A stretch of 64,000 nt of DNA. Origin: Azolla caroliniana. Taxonomy: Eukaryota > Polypodiophyta. The DNA is taken from assembly GCA_043228905.1 (NCBI GenBank), contig JBHGNT010000012.1:14322001-14386000 (forward strand). Reading direction: 5' to 3'. Below are positions 52,801 to 63,724 of this stretch, piece by piece. The notes under the pieces are model-generated. The model saw only the letters and a list, made by a program, of their open reading frames with translations, was not told where the DNA came from and did not search any database. The stretch's first letter is position 1; every line of letters starts with the position of its first letter. Position numbers and translations under genes: made by a program.

Positions 52801-55800
52801 TCTTATCCATTAAAGGTGTGGAAACTCCAGATAGCAGTATTAGCTCATCAAATGCTCAAGGAGAGACAGACGACGATCACCATTGTCGCTATGCAGATGA
52901 TTTGAGCTTGTCAGAAGCTCGGAATTGTTCTTTAGAATCGAGTAATGTTAAGGTAGATAAACTGTCCGAGTTGTTATCTCATAGTAGTAACAAACAAGAA
53001 TCAACCCATCAGTTAGAGGTGCAAATCAACGACGGGCGTGAAGATAAACTTAAACCAGAGGGTTCAAATCATAGCAGTTATGCGAAGACATTGAATCGGC
53101 CATCGGATTCATTATCTTACAGTTACAAACATGAAACAACCAGCAAAACACAGATGCAAAGTACTAAATCTTCTTCTTTTTCATCTGGTGTTGGGGGAAG
53201 ATGGCCATTGTTACCAATAATGAACAACAATATAGCCATTACTAATTCCACTCCAGTAGCTCCATCTAGGATAGGCACAACAATAAATCCATCCCCACAA
53301 CAATTAACCAAAATTCATTCATCTCAATCTTTAACTATGGGTTTACCATCACCATCACCAGTATCTACCTCCACTCCAAAAAAAACACCACCTCCACCAC
53401 CACCACCACCACCACCACCACCTCCTCAACCATTAACAAACCCTTCTTCATCACAAAAAACACCCTTGATTTCACCAATACCGCCATCACAAAAAACACC
53501 CATGGTTTTACCAATAGGGATACCTCCTCCACCTCCACCTCCACCTCCACCACCTTGTAGTACCACTAGTAGTGGAGTCAAAAAACCACAGCCTAGTAAG
53601 CTAGCTAAGCTAAAGAGATCGACAACTATCAGCAAATTGTATATAGGGATGAAGAAGAAGGTGGAGGGAGCAGTGTGTGTCCAATCATCATCATCATCTG
53701 CTTCTTCTAGTGAAATCAATGTAACACGTCGGTCATCATTGCTACCGACGACGAGTACACGGGAAGGCATGGCTGAAGCTCTTGCAGAAATCACAAGAAG
53801 GTATCATCCTACCATGAAAGTGTCATCATTTTAAATTTGATAATGTATGATATTACGTATAAGAGCTTGATAACTATGCATTTTTTCTCAATATTTCGTA
53901 TTGCTGGGGAATCAAATGCCTACAGAAGATGATTTCAACAAAATGACCAATAAGTAAATCATCTAGAGGGCAAGCATGGTGTTGCATACAGAGAGAGCAC
54001 TAGAATCACTTATGTCGAGGCGACCAGGGTCCCACATATCTATGCATGGAGGTGCCCTGTCTTTTTATTCATATATAATATCCTGGTTTTCCCTATATAA
54101 TTATTATCCATCCGTTGAGTTAGATTTGCACAACTGGGATGCATAAATGTTAGTCTCATTGGTCATTTGGTCTACTCTATTATATGGGGTCTATCCATCC
54201 ATTATGTTAGATTTGCACAAATTGAGATGCATTGATGCTGGCCGTATAGGTCATTTTGGTTCACTCTCTATCAGATACTATCTTATTGTTCTAGTTCTAC
54301 ACAATTGGGAATTTGAAGAAGTTTATATATGACATTTTATTTATATCTTTTTTTTATGATGGGTAGAGTACATATACTAACTCCAAGAAATGAATTCGCA
54401 GGTCTTCGTACTTCAGGAAAATCGAAGATGATGTTCAGAAACACGCAGATTCTATAATGGAGGTGAAATCTAGACTGGAGGCATTTTCGACCGATGATAT
54501 GAGGGGACTATGGGAATTCCATAAGAGCATCGAGTCACGGCTTGAGCAATTAACCGATGAGTCCCAGGTCCTTATATTATTGCATATACCTCCAAAGCTT
54601 GGAGTATTAAATTTCAAAATATGTGAACATATTTGGCTGACATTGGCTCCCACCCATTCAACAATGAGCTATATACATATGTTTTGGATTATTCTAGACC
54701 TCATTTCAGGCCTCATTATAAAGCTTTATTTTCTTTGTGATTATGATTTTTATAGGTGCTTGCACGTTTTAATGGATTTCCAGTTAAAAAGCTCGAGACC
54801 TTGAGGGCAGCAGCATCTTTATACAGTAGAATGAACTCTTTGCTAGAACAAATAAAGGGCTTTGCAATTGAACCTCCTGTTCAGGAGCAGATCGAAAAAG
54901 CCACTTCATTATTTGAGAAGGTATACATAGCATAAAATGTGTGTTATTCACATTGCAATGGAAAGATGTTTTTTTAGCTTTTCTACGTGGTTTGTTTTGA
55001 GAAAGCTACTTACTTTCTTCGGGAATGTATATATATGCATGCATATGTTCAGTTCATTTTGTTGAAAAGATGCTTGTTCATCAGTTTTCTTTTGTTTTTT
55101 TATACACTATTCTTATTTGATGCTAGCAAAACGCTCCAAATTTACTTGTTAACATTTTTATATAGTTTATTTGCTTTGCTAACATTGTTTTTTTTATGCT
55201 TGATATTCTATTTTACATGGCTCATTGTTATTGGTTTATTTTCTTGAAAAACCAAGGTTAAGGCAGAAGTAGAAGGCATAGAGAGAACAAAGGATGACGA
55301 TCTTCAGCGTTTTAGAAATCAGAAGATTTACTTCAGTTTTGAGATAATCAATAGCATCAAAGAAGCTGCGGTTGACTTATCATCAAGATGTCTGGCATCA
55401 GCATTACAGGTGAGAGGTTTTAACAAAGATTCTGCCATTGTAGGGTGGGGGGGTTAATTAAGCACAAGTTATAGCTACATTTATTAGGTATTGGTTAAGG
55501 TGGGCCATTTGCTCTAGGGTTTATGAATATATAAATGACTCTCTCAAGCATGGGTCGGACCTAGTGTTTGAATGGAAATGCATTGCTAATGTAGCAAGAC
55601 CTCTTTGGTATAATATATTGGGTTCTGATACAAAACTCTTGTATTGCCAAAATGTACACTGGCTTGAATCTGAGTGACCCAGAAATCAATGACAATCTGG
55701 CAAAGAATCATTTGTTGGCTGGAAAAGGGTGGTTGTTGACAACTTCTTGTCTGACAAAGTGTAAAAAAAGCTCATTAGGATTATCATACACATTGACGAA

Positions 55801-56468
55801 AATGAATGCCTTCTTTACAGGTTCTAGTAAGAGGCATTGTCAATCAAATACATTGTAATGTGTTAACTTGAGGCATTAAGATTATCATATACAATGGCCA
55901 AATCTGCACACATTGTTCGAAGAACACTTTTGTGAGGGGAACACACCGCACAGAAGGATTGAATTTAGGTTGAGACGGATCCATCACAAGATCTTTTTCA
56001 ACTAGCCACTTTGGGCAACATTATTCTGTGAATTCCTCTCTATGACCAACACTTTTATGTTAACTAATCATATATTTCATTACACTATCTATGCAGTTAG
56101 TAGAGTGCAATCTTAACACACCAAAAGGATGACTGAACTGTCAATTGATAGCTTAATACCACTCATTGATTATACTACTGACTGACACTCAATTGTACAA
56201 GGATGTCTAAATGTGTGTATTGTTTTTGTCATGTTATCAGGAGAGCCAGAGATCCAAGGCAAGCGTTGAGGAAGAGAATGTTTGTGCCAAGGATATGAGT
56301 AAAGTGAGGGTCAATTTTCAAATGCTATATAAAGCATTTCAACTAGCCTTTAGGGTCCATAATTTTGCAGGAGGGCATGATGAGAAGGCTGAGAAGCTAT
56401 CCATGGACATAGCCCTAGAGATGGAGACCTATCCTTCATCTCTCTGGTCTGAACTTGTAACCAAGTAG
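49869..56468 (+). CDS. CHUP1/IPGA1-like proline-rich cytoskeletal protein
   Basis: Coding exons: a first exon from ATG 49869 (donor uncertain, perhaps 49967), then 50693-50773, 50860-50958, 51110-51310, 51422-51529, 51778-51846, 51982-52039, 52162-52356, 52621-53800, 54402-54567, 54756-54920, 55257-55409 and 56241-56468. From exon 2 on, all borders are GT-AG with matching phases, giving about 900 residues. Exon 3 is coiled coil (LELEEKVAQTETQLKELL). The 1180-nt exon holds two polyproline runs (encoded near 53385-53430 and 53520-53555). The C-terminus is the conserved family domain (GMAEALAEITRRSSYFRKIEDD, FNGFPVKKLETLRAAASLY, QLAFRVHNFAGGH). Relatives link chloroplasts to actin (CHUP1) or bind microtubules (IPGA1). 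No membrane anchor is visible at the N-terminus, which favours the IPGA1 side. The 5' end is the least certain part. Confidence 0.88.
50100..50510. repeat. Minisatellite of about 61 bp in the first intron
   Basis: The unit contains GGGAATCCCATTGACAGGGT, CATTATTAGCAGG and GAAAGAGAGAGATTAAC. Four close copies start near 50158, 50218, 50279 and 50394, with two variant copies (GACAAGATTATTACTGAG) between and after them. Confidence 0.85.
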
Positions 56469-57249
56469 GAGGAAGACCTTTCCTGGTATATATGGAAGAA
56501 TTCCCCTAATGTCATCACCAATTTTGAAGGGTATGCTTTGGAGTGTAGTAGGAAAGGGAAGTATTCTTATGATTCTCTTCTCTCTTAAAACTCCCAAAGC
56601 AATTCCTTAACCATCACATTCATTCATCATTAATCAATTTTCTAAACATCATTATCCCACATCCTTGGTCATCATTAGTTGCGTGTTTGATGGATTTGAC
56701 ACATTTGATGTCTCTGGTTATATATATTCATCATGCATTGTGTATTACAATCCTAATGCACTATTTGAAGACAGTGTGTTTCAAAGATGCAATAGTGATG
56801 TGCTAATTGTGTGGATGACTAATGAGTGTTTTCTAGATACAACATAATTGCCTAAACTTTGGTTGAGATTCGACACTTTACAATTGACAATTGCCCATCA
56901 CTTGTTGAAGATCTTTATAACATTTGTAGATGGTTAATATGAGTGAATGATAATGCAAGTTATATAAATTTGATAAAAAAAATAGATTCAAGTTGAATCA
57001 TTAATATTCCCAAAGAGAAATCAAGAAAATGAACTCAGTTCTTTTTGAAATAGAGCCTCAGAAATGCTTTTGAAATTATCATCTTCACTGTACATACAAA
57101 AGCATAGCTATGATATGTTTGTTGGGATTCACAATAGCACTTTATAACTTCATTAGAGACCAAAAACCTACAAAATCATGCACAATACTACACCAGAATT
57201 TCGCTTGGAAAACCTTTTGGGAGGGATAAGAAACCATAGGACCAAGTCC
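56469..57249. other. 3' flank of the CHUP1/IPGA1-like gene
   Basis: Should hold its 3' UTR. AT-rich, no coding signal recognised. Confidence 0.55.
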
Positions 57250-58110
57250 AAAACAGACTTCACATCAAGCTATGTTCGAGATTTAAACTAGTCACAACCT
57301 AAAACAACTCGAATGAAACTCAATTTCATAAATGGTGACAATTTCATCAAAATCATTACCTTTCTTTTGTCTAAGACCCTTCACAACCAAACACACATTA
57401 TGGTTTACAAGCTTATGATCATCTTGTTTCTAACTTGAATGCCCACATGTTTTTCAAGGCTTTTCTTCCCTTTGGAAGTTCAACTAAATCAAATGTGTTA
57501 TTTTTCCTTGAAGGGTTCATTTTGTCATGCATGGCTTTTATTCAATTATCCTTAACCTTATGGTTTTCCACATTATCAAAACTCTTTGGCTCCTTCCCCC
57601 CATCAAAGATCGAGATATAATGTGAAATAGGATATCTTATAGATGGTTGTCATTCTCTAGTAGACCTTCTACACTTGTTGATTAGTTGCCTCGCCTAAGG
57701 AAATGTGCTCTCGCCGCTCAATGCCTACATGTGGTAAAATAACATCATCATTAGACTCAATCCTATTATCTATAATATGTGGCTCACCAACATGCGCCTA
57801 GTCTTTTACCTTCTATTTAAGTGTTTGATTCTTTTACCTTTTCGATGTCTCCAATGGTTTTCTCCTCGACGAACACTATACCGCAACTTCGAATAAATTT
57901 CATTTCCATTGGGTCATAACATCTATAACCAAATTAATCTTATACCTAAAAAAGAAGTTTAGACTTAACATCATTACCATATAAAACACCTATTAGGATT
58001 TCTACGGTTCACCTTGCAATGCAATAGTAGGAGATAGGTTAAGCCCAAAATTTTTTAGAGAACTTTGCATGTGAGATGAAGCATCATTACATTCCACTAG
58101 AGGGTCAACT
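57250..58110 (-). pseudogene. Decayed Ty1/copia fragment
   Basis: The minus strand still reads MHDKMNPSRKNNTFDLVELP, KGRKALKNMW and pieces of the KxxVVKGFxQKxxxDF motif at 57330-57560. It is followed leftward in gene order by integrase-like scraps near 57990-58110. Stops are frequent and no LTR was found. Confidence 0.65.
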
Positions 58111-58227
58111 ATTTCTTGAGATTTCTGTTTGGATATCCACCACGAGGTTGTGGTTTACATGCTCTAGACCAATTTTTTCTCATGGTGTGTAGAGGTGTAA
58201 AAGTTTCTCTAGTTCTTAAGGGGATTG

Positions 58228-58562
58228 TGTTGGGTCTATCCACTCAAGTGGAGCCCACAAGCGGCAGACAACTGAGAGATGATTGATATCCAACCGAGAG
58301 TCAAGAGCTAACTAAGAGTCGGTTGAGGCCGAATAGCCGATTGAGAGTCGGCTGAGGCTGAAGAGCCAATCGAGAGCCAGTAGATAGCCGAGTGTGGGCT
58401 AAGGACAGAGCTGGCAATGAGCGACGTCAACGGCCAATTGGGAGTTGGTTAAGAGCATACAACCGATTGGAATTCGGTTGAATGTCGATTCAACCAAGGG
58501 TTGAATCGACTGAAATAACTAAATTGACTGAGAGCCGATTAAAAAATTGCTAGAACTCAAAA
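58228..58562. repeat. GAGAGTCGG-rich region, possible copia LTR relic
   Basis: Starts TGTTGGGTCTATCC and is full of GAGAGTCGG, GCCGATT and AACCGA variants (58290-58540). The density of AGTCG pentamers recalls the U3 of copia element 1, but no target duplication or end was found. Confidence 0.4.
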
Positions 58563-59287
58563 GTAATATTTATAACACGTTCACTTCAGAAGTGGAAGGA
58601 TCCCCCATTCCACTTTTAGATTCCTTTTATAATTGTGCAAATTTATGCAATATATAGAAACTTGTTACACCAATATCACACGTTCGTCAACCCATACAAA
58701 ATTTACTAAATTATTAATATTTAACAAGTTTCAAAGTTGAAAACATTTGAAGTTGGTGATCTCGAAATATGAAATGTAATTAAAATTAAGAATATGACAA
58801 TTGTTTATTCATTTGACAAAAGTTAAACTTTCAAACAATATTATGCAATATGCAAAGTTCAACTTGATTGAAATGTTGAGGAAATCATTATCTGTAGACA
58901 TAAAATGTAGTTTTTTTTTTCCAAAATGGAGCTACTTTCTCATTAGTTAGGAAGGATTATTACAAAGAGACTATACAATGAGGCTAATACACAAATCGGG
59001 GAATCTCCCTCCGATCAAGTTCAAGAAAATGAGACTACTTACATAGCCTTTCAGACTGACTACATTAAACTTAATGTAAGTAGATACCCATAACTAAAAA
59101 CGGTGCCATTCAGTGTTGGCTAGTACGAGCCAACTCCTAGGGCCTACAACGAAGGGAGGGTGACCGGTGTGTTGGAAATAGCCAGCGTGGGGGCTGGTAG
59201 TTCCACCTCGAGCCACTTCCTCCTTGTGTCACCATAGGCGTGTTCCGCCATTTCTACCAAAAGCGCAAACGGGCAGTGACCACGTCA
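58563..59287. other. Spacer without recognised genes
   Basis: AT-rich, then a more balanced stretch from 59100. Nothing recognised. Confidence 0.5.
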
Positions 59288-59732
59288 TGTCACGGACACA
59301 CCAATCGCGGACTCGGATGGAACATGGATGATGAGGCTACGACGGAGCGATGAGGCGAGGAACTTAAGATGGGGAACGTCACAAGAGCATAAAGATAGAG
59401 ATGAAGATTAAGGAAAGAAGATGGGCGAAACGGGAATACTAGATTGATATGTCCATGACTGGCGTTGAATCCCTTGAAAGGGACCACGGAGGTTACAAGT
59501 ATTTATACTATGAGTCGAAGTACATGCATTAGAATATTGGAGAATATTTTATCTCTAGAACCTTCTAGTTCTAGAACTTTCTACAAACTACTAGAACTTA
59601 AAATAGATAATCTACGGACATATACATAGCATAACCATGTATTTGGATGTATTGGTTAGAACATAACACTTGACTATAATACAAATCGTCAAGAGTTCAA
59701 ATCTTGGCATGACTATTGTCATGTCCGTGACA
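59288..59732 (-). repeat. Left LTR of element D (3' LTR)
   Basis: TATA box on the minus strand starting at 59507, and transcript-start string AGGGATTCAACGCC at 59474. Heat-shock units GAACCTTC and TTCTAGAACTTTC at 59558-59581. tRNA-like module TTGGTTAGAAC / GAGTTCAAATC at 59652-59703. The purine-rich primer for the plus strand (TAAAAGGGAGGATAA on the minus strand) follows at 59733-59747. Confidence 0.85.
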
Positions 59733-59859
59733 TTATCCTCCCTTTTATGGTCGCCTTTTCGGAAGCGTGGTGTAGGGTAAGCTGAAAGAGAAAATCGGAG
59801 ATGGCTGAGGAGTGAGTGACCATTAGCTGTCCTCACTAGAGGTTAGAACATCAAGAGAC

Positions 59860-60320
59860 GTGAGCGACCATGTACGGTCCTCACTGAGAACAGGAACACG
59901 GGAATAGGAACACGAACGAGTGTGATCGATCATGTGGCCGTCAACGGGAACTCGAACACGAACGAGCGTGAGTGACCATGTGGCCGTCACCGGGAACTCG
60001 AACACGAACGGGAGTGAGCGGCCATGTGCGGCCCTCGCCAAGAACTAGAACATGAACACCAACGGGAATGAATGAGTGGCCTCGTGCGGCCTTCACCGGG
60101 AACTGGAAGACGAACACCAATGGGAGTAAGTGGCCTCGTGCGACCCTCACCGAGGACACGAACACCGACGGGAATGAGCGGCCTCGTGTGGCCCTCACCG
60201 GGGACACAAACATCGACGGGAGTGAGCGGCCCTCATCGGGAACTAGAACACGAACACGAACAGGAGTGAGTGACCATGTGGGGCCCTCACTAGGAACTGG
60301 AACACTTGACGTCGATGAAG
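59860..60320. repeat. GC-rich minisatellite in the body of element D
   Basis: Some seven imperfect units of about 50-65 bp containing GAGCGGCC, TGTGCGGCCCTCACC, GGGAACT and CACGAACACCAACGGG. This gives open frames on both strands but no protein family. Confidence 0.85.
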
Positions 60321-60439
60321 GCTAGGCAAAGTAGTGTTGATGACAACACTAAGAGGTGCTAAAATTGATGATGTCAAAGATAAAGCAATGAAGATAATGA
60401 TGTTCTGAAAGTGACTTTGGAAGTAATGACTATGAGTAT

Positions 60440-60690
60440 GACAATGCTGGAAACTGAGAAATAGATGAAGAGGATAAGAAACATAGATATCAAGATGTTG
60501 AGGATAAAAAGAAACACGAAGACATGGATATAGAGGATGATAGAAAACATAGTGATAAGGACGAAGATGATAAGAAACACATAGATAGGGATGATGATAC
60601 GAAACACATAGAAATGAAAATGGTAGGAAACAAAGGGGGAAGGATGACAATGACAAAAGCGCAAATATAGGGATGATGATGATAAGAAAC
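60440..60690 (+). other. Charged coding-like stretch in element D
   Basis: A plus-strand frame reads EIDEEDKKHRYQDVEDKKKH and DIEDDRKHSDKDEDDKKHID, an alternating acidic/basic D-K-K-H pattern. It could be a captured host exon, or simply a GA-rich repeat. A stop lies just upstream. Confidence 0.35.

Positions 60691-60693
<3 letters not shown>

Positions 60694-60750
<57 letters not shown>
60694..60750. repeat. (AT)n microsatellite
   Basis: About 28 AT units directly next to the primer-binding site of element D. Confidence 0.95.
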
Positions 60751-60756
<6 letters not shown>

Positions 60757-60762
60757 TCAAAC
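60751..60762 (-). other. Self-primer-type primer-binding site of element D
   Basis: After the LTR end ...GTGACA the minus strand reads GT, then TTGAATCACT. It pairs with AGGGATTCAA at the predicted RNA 5' end (60949) at nine of ten positions. Compared with element A, one pair changes on both sides (G-C to A-T). Confidence 0.6.
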
Positions 60763-61225
60763 TGTCACGGCCACACCAATCGCGGACTCGGACGAAACAC
60801 GGATGATGAGGCTACAATGGAGCGATGAGGCGAGAAACTTAAGACGGGGAACGTCACAAGAGCATAAAGATAGAAATGAAGATTAAGGAAAGAAGATGGG
60901 CGAAACGGGAATACTAGATTGATATGTCCATGACTGGCGTTGAATCCCTTGAAAGGGACCACGGAGGTTATAAGTATTTATACTATGCGTCAAAGTACAT
61001 GTATTACAATATTCTGGATAATATTCGAGAGAATATTCTAGATTCTTCTAGAACCTTCTAGTTCTAGAACTTTCTACAAACTACTAGAACTTAAAATAGA
61101 TAATCTACGGACATATACATAACATAACCATGTATTTGGATGTATTGGTTAGAACATAACACTTGACTATAATACAAATCGTCAAGAGTTCAAATCTTGG
61201 CATGACTATTGTCATGTCCGTGACA
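60763..61225 (-). repeat. Right LTR of element D (5' LTR)
   Basis: TATA box starting at 60982 and transcript start at 60949 (minus strand). The heat-shock array at 61031-61074 contains GAATATTC, TTCTAGAACCTTC and TTCTAGAACTTTC, at least six units with one imperfect. Confidence 0.85.
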
Positions 61226-61368
61226 TTATCCTCCCTTTTATGGTCGCCTTTTCGGAAGCGTGGTGTAGGGTAAGCTGAAAGAGAAAATCGGAGATGGCTG
61301 AGGAGTGAGTGACCATTAGCTGTCCTCACTAGAGGCTAGAACATCAAGAGACGTGAGCGACCATGTAC

Positions 61369-61774
61369 GTTAGTAATAATGAAGCATATTAATGAAACAT
61401 ATGGACACTATGGACATAAATTCCATGAACAATATCATCTAGAGATTAACCATACACACCCATGAAAGAAGACACCCATACACACATATCATATAATTAA
61501 TGGACTACTTGGACACTCATTATGGTCACACCCAAAAGTACGGTGGGTCCGAAATGTAGAACATATGTGATGATCAAAAGTTATAATGTTGATTAAAACA
61601 TGTAGCTCAAGTTATAACGTCGATAGCAACCACACAAATGTAACAATATAAACAATTAAAGAAACAATATAAACATTGGTAGACATATGTAAAGAAACAA
61701 TATAAACATGCAACGGTTAGATTCAAATGTCAATATACATTGGTGACTAAAGTTTTACATAGCTATTAAGGTGC
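61369..61774. other. Spacer without recognised genes
   Basis: AT-rich. Short repeats such as AAAGAAACAATATAAACA occur near 61655-61710. Nothing else seen. Confidence 0.5.
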
Positions 61775-62050
61775 CTACATCATTATCATCTTCATCTCGT
61801 TGAGAACTTCACATATTGTTGCAGTGCTATCGATACCAGAGAGACCGACAATTGTAGGGTCCTTTTGATGGTAATAATCGAGATCAATAAGTTTCCCGGG
61901 TTCATCAACTAACAGATGAATTAGCTCATGGGAGGCTGTTTGAAATTGCGCGGTATAAACAATGTGTTTGGCCCCTACTTCCTCATCTTGGTCAGGACAT
62001 TCCCATAATGCTTTAATCCTCTTGTTAATGAAATTGACTTGTTCATGCAC
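61775..62050 (-). CDS. Open fragment of an unrecognised repeated protein
   Basis: A 91-codon frame: EQVNFINKRIKALWECPDQD, EEVGAKHIVYTAQFQTASHE, LIHLLVDEPGKLIDLDYY and a Met-rich end. The related relic at 32640-32960 shares the IW/LW-CPDQD-EVGAKHI block. The copy here has no stop, so it decayed less or is under selection. Upstream sequence is cut by the copia LTR at 62078, so the N-terminus is missing. Function unknown; perhaps a transposon protein C-terminus. Confidence 0.5.
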   Translation of the reverse strand: MHEQVNFINKRIKALWECPDQDEEVGAKHIVYTAQFQTASHELIHLLVDEPGKLIDLDYYHQKDPTIVGLSGIDSTATICEVLNEMKMIMM

Positions 62051-62077
62051 ATGCTGATGTATTACCTATTTGAAAAT

Positions 62078-62369
62078 TGTTGGCATAAAAGGCCGACTCT
62101 TTCCAACTTGTATCCGTCCTAGTGTGAACTCGTCCATAAGTTAAGGCTTAGTATATAAGCAATAACCTAATGTTATAAAACACATCATCCTCTTGTTTTA
62201 TTGTATTGTATCTATGAGAGAGAGAGCAAAAGAGAGAACGTAATAAAGCTTTCCATTAAAGCTCGATCTGTGAAAGTCTCTGTCTCTTCCATTCTCTATG
62301 TGTGTTGTTTGCTGTGCAGAACCGAATACAGGTCATCAATAACATTTTCGGATATACACATACGCATCA
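62078..62369 (+). repeat. 5' LTR of copia element 2
   Basis: TGTTGGCATAAAAGG...TACGCATCA, 292 bp, with a TATATAAG box near 62152 and a purine-rich GAGAGA tract near 62216. Confidence 0.85.
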
Positions 62370-62371
62370 AC

Positions 62372-62384
62372 TGGTATTAGAGAG
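62372..62384 (+). other. tRNA-Met primer-binding site of copia element 2
   Basis: TGGTATTAGAGAG lies 2 nt after the LTR; the common site is TGGTATCAGAGC. Confidence 0.85.
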
Positions 62385-62464
62385 ACCTTGCTTCTTCGCG
62401 GCAACAAACAACAGAAGAAGCTGAAAGAAAAGACTAGGTCAGTAAATCTCACTTCAAAAAGAAT

Positions 62465-63495
62465 ATGGCTTCAACATCCAGGACAAGAGTTGAAATCAGA
62501 AAGTTCAACGACAAAAACTTTGCCCTATGGATGGAGATGATGCAGGATGTGTTGATCATTCAAAGACAGGTCAACGCTATTCGGCACAATGAAAAGCCTA
62601 CTACGATGACAACAGAAGAGTGGAGATCAATGGACAAAATAACACTATCCGCCATCTGAATGCATCTGGCTGAAAACGTTTATTTCGGCATGGCAAAGGA
62701 GATGACGACGTTCTCATTGTGCGAGAAGCTACAGGCCGTTTACACAAAGAAGTCCGATTTTGATCAAAGAACTTTTCAACATGAAGATGAGAGAGACTGA
62801 TCCAGTAGCCTCCCACATCAACCCCTTCAGCCGGGTGTTGTCAGAACTCTCCTCACAAGGGATCAACTTCGAAGAAAAAGTTAAAGCCCTTGCCCTCCTA
62901 TCGAGCTTGCCAGCGAGTTGGGAGGTATTCTGCATGACATACGCCAATAGCCGACCGATCCTAAATCTGGATGAAACAATCGGCCAACTCCTCATAGAGG
63001 ACATTCAACGAAAATCGGTGGGACTAACTATTGATGAGTCGGTAGAAGACCACCACTCGACTGACAGAGTCGAACAAGAGAACAAGCTGATAGAACCGGT
63101 CGGAACACCAACCGATCGAAAACGAGGGGAGACTGATAGCGGTAGAAGTCGAGAATAGGCCGATCAAATGAGTTTTGCAGGCATTGCAGAAAAGCTGGCC
63201 ACAATGTTTTAGACTGCGAGTCGATCAAGAGGAAAGAGAGTGGTCGACGATCCAAGCAGAATCGAGGACGATCTGACTCGGACCACTCTCTAGTCGGCAA
63301 CCAAATCAACATTGCCAAAATCAGATCTGAAGAAATCCTCCCCTTAGAGGACTCGATGATCGGAGAAGTTCTCTACAGTGCACAAGATGCACACACGTGA
63401 TTATTGGACTCTAGTGCCACATTCCACGTGACCCCCAACATCAAATGGTTTTCGAACTATTCGGCCGACACCAATGGCACAATCTGACTGGGAAA
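62465..63495 (+). pseudogene. Copia 2 gag and protease start
   Basis: ATG 62465 opens MASTSRTRVEIRKFNDKNF and a TGA stops it at 62657. The reading continues after it (MHLAENVYFGMAKEMTTFSL), shifts frame near 62755, and then runs MRETDPVASHINPFSRVLSE to 63158. A zinc knuckle CRHCRKAGHNVLDC lies at 63176-63217 in another frame. The protease start follows as LLDSSATFHVTP near 63402-63437, with Ser for the usual Gly of the active site and a stop just before it. Confidence 0.9.
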
Positions 63496-63511
63496 TGTCA
63501 TGATATGGCAA

Positions 63512-63557
63512 GACTCGAACCCATGACCTTAAGTTATATGGGTCGAGCTCTTGACCA
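63512..63557 (-). other. tRNA-like A-box/B-box module in the U3 of chromovirus C
   Basis: The minus strand reads TGGTCAAGAGCTCG (63544-63557), then GGTTCGAGTC (63512-63521). It is the best preserved of the four modules; GGTTCGAGTC is close to a consensus B box. Confidence 0.62.
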
Positions 63558-63641
63558 TTAGATCATCTATTGTAATACGTACGATATTATTTTCATTTAC
63601 ATTTTATTATAGGAAATTAGTGTATATTCCAGATTTCTCTG

Positions 63642-63659
63642 GAACATTCTAGAAGCTTC
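63642..63659. promoter_or_regulatory. Four-unit heat-shock element in chromovirus C
   Basis: GAACATTCTAGAAGCTTC: four perfect alternating GAA and TTC units at exact 5-bp steps, ending 21 bp upstream of the TATA box. Confidence 0.68.
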
Positions 63660-63679
63660 AGGATTACTCTTGAAAACAC

Positions 63680-63724
63680 TATAAAAGAGGGCACTAGGCA
63701 TTATGTTGAACCAAATTGGTTCAA
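63680..63724 (+). promoter_or_regulatory. TATA box and predicted transcript start of chromovirus C
   Basis: TATAAAAG at 63680 and AAATTGGTTCAACGCC at 63713, 33 nt apart. The start lies in the perfect 21-nt palindrome centred on 63713 (half-site TTGGTTCAAC). Confidence 0.72.

Larger units (their letters stand above)
59288..61368 (-). mobile_element. Element D: gene-less chromovirus-like element, LTR-body-LTR-partial body
   Basis: Two minus-oriented LTRs (59288-59732 and 60763-61225) share TGTCACGG...CCGTGACA ends. A body of about 1.03 kb lies between them, and the first 143 bp of the same body lie again to the right of the second LTR (61226-61368). It has no gag or pol. Shared with chromoviruses A-C are the TATA-to-start spacing, the primer site two bases after the LTR, the heat-shock units and the tRNA-like module. 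The body carries a GC-rich minisatellite and a charged coding-like stretch. The tandem arrangement suggests unequal recombination between LTRs. No 5-bp target duplication fits the LTR-body-LTR part alone. Confidence 0.78.
62078..63495 (+). mobile_element. Ty1/copia retrotransposon 2, 5' part
   Basis: LTR, tRNA-Met primer site, gag with zinc knuckle and a protease start are present in the usual order. Chromovirus C begins at 63496 inside the protease region. The rest of the element would lie beyond the window. Confidence 0.9.

Noticed and set aside
53365-53794. Minus-strand Val/Glu- and Gly-rich frames
   Set aside because: They are shadows of the polyproline exon of the CHUP1/IPGA1-like gene.
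60243-60760. Minus-strand frames with Tyr-Ile repeats and hydrophobic stretches, as membrane proteins
   Set aside because: They arise from the (AT)n tract and the GA-rich body of element D.
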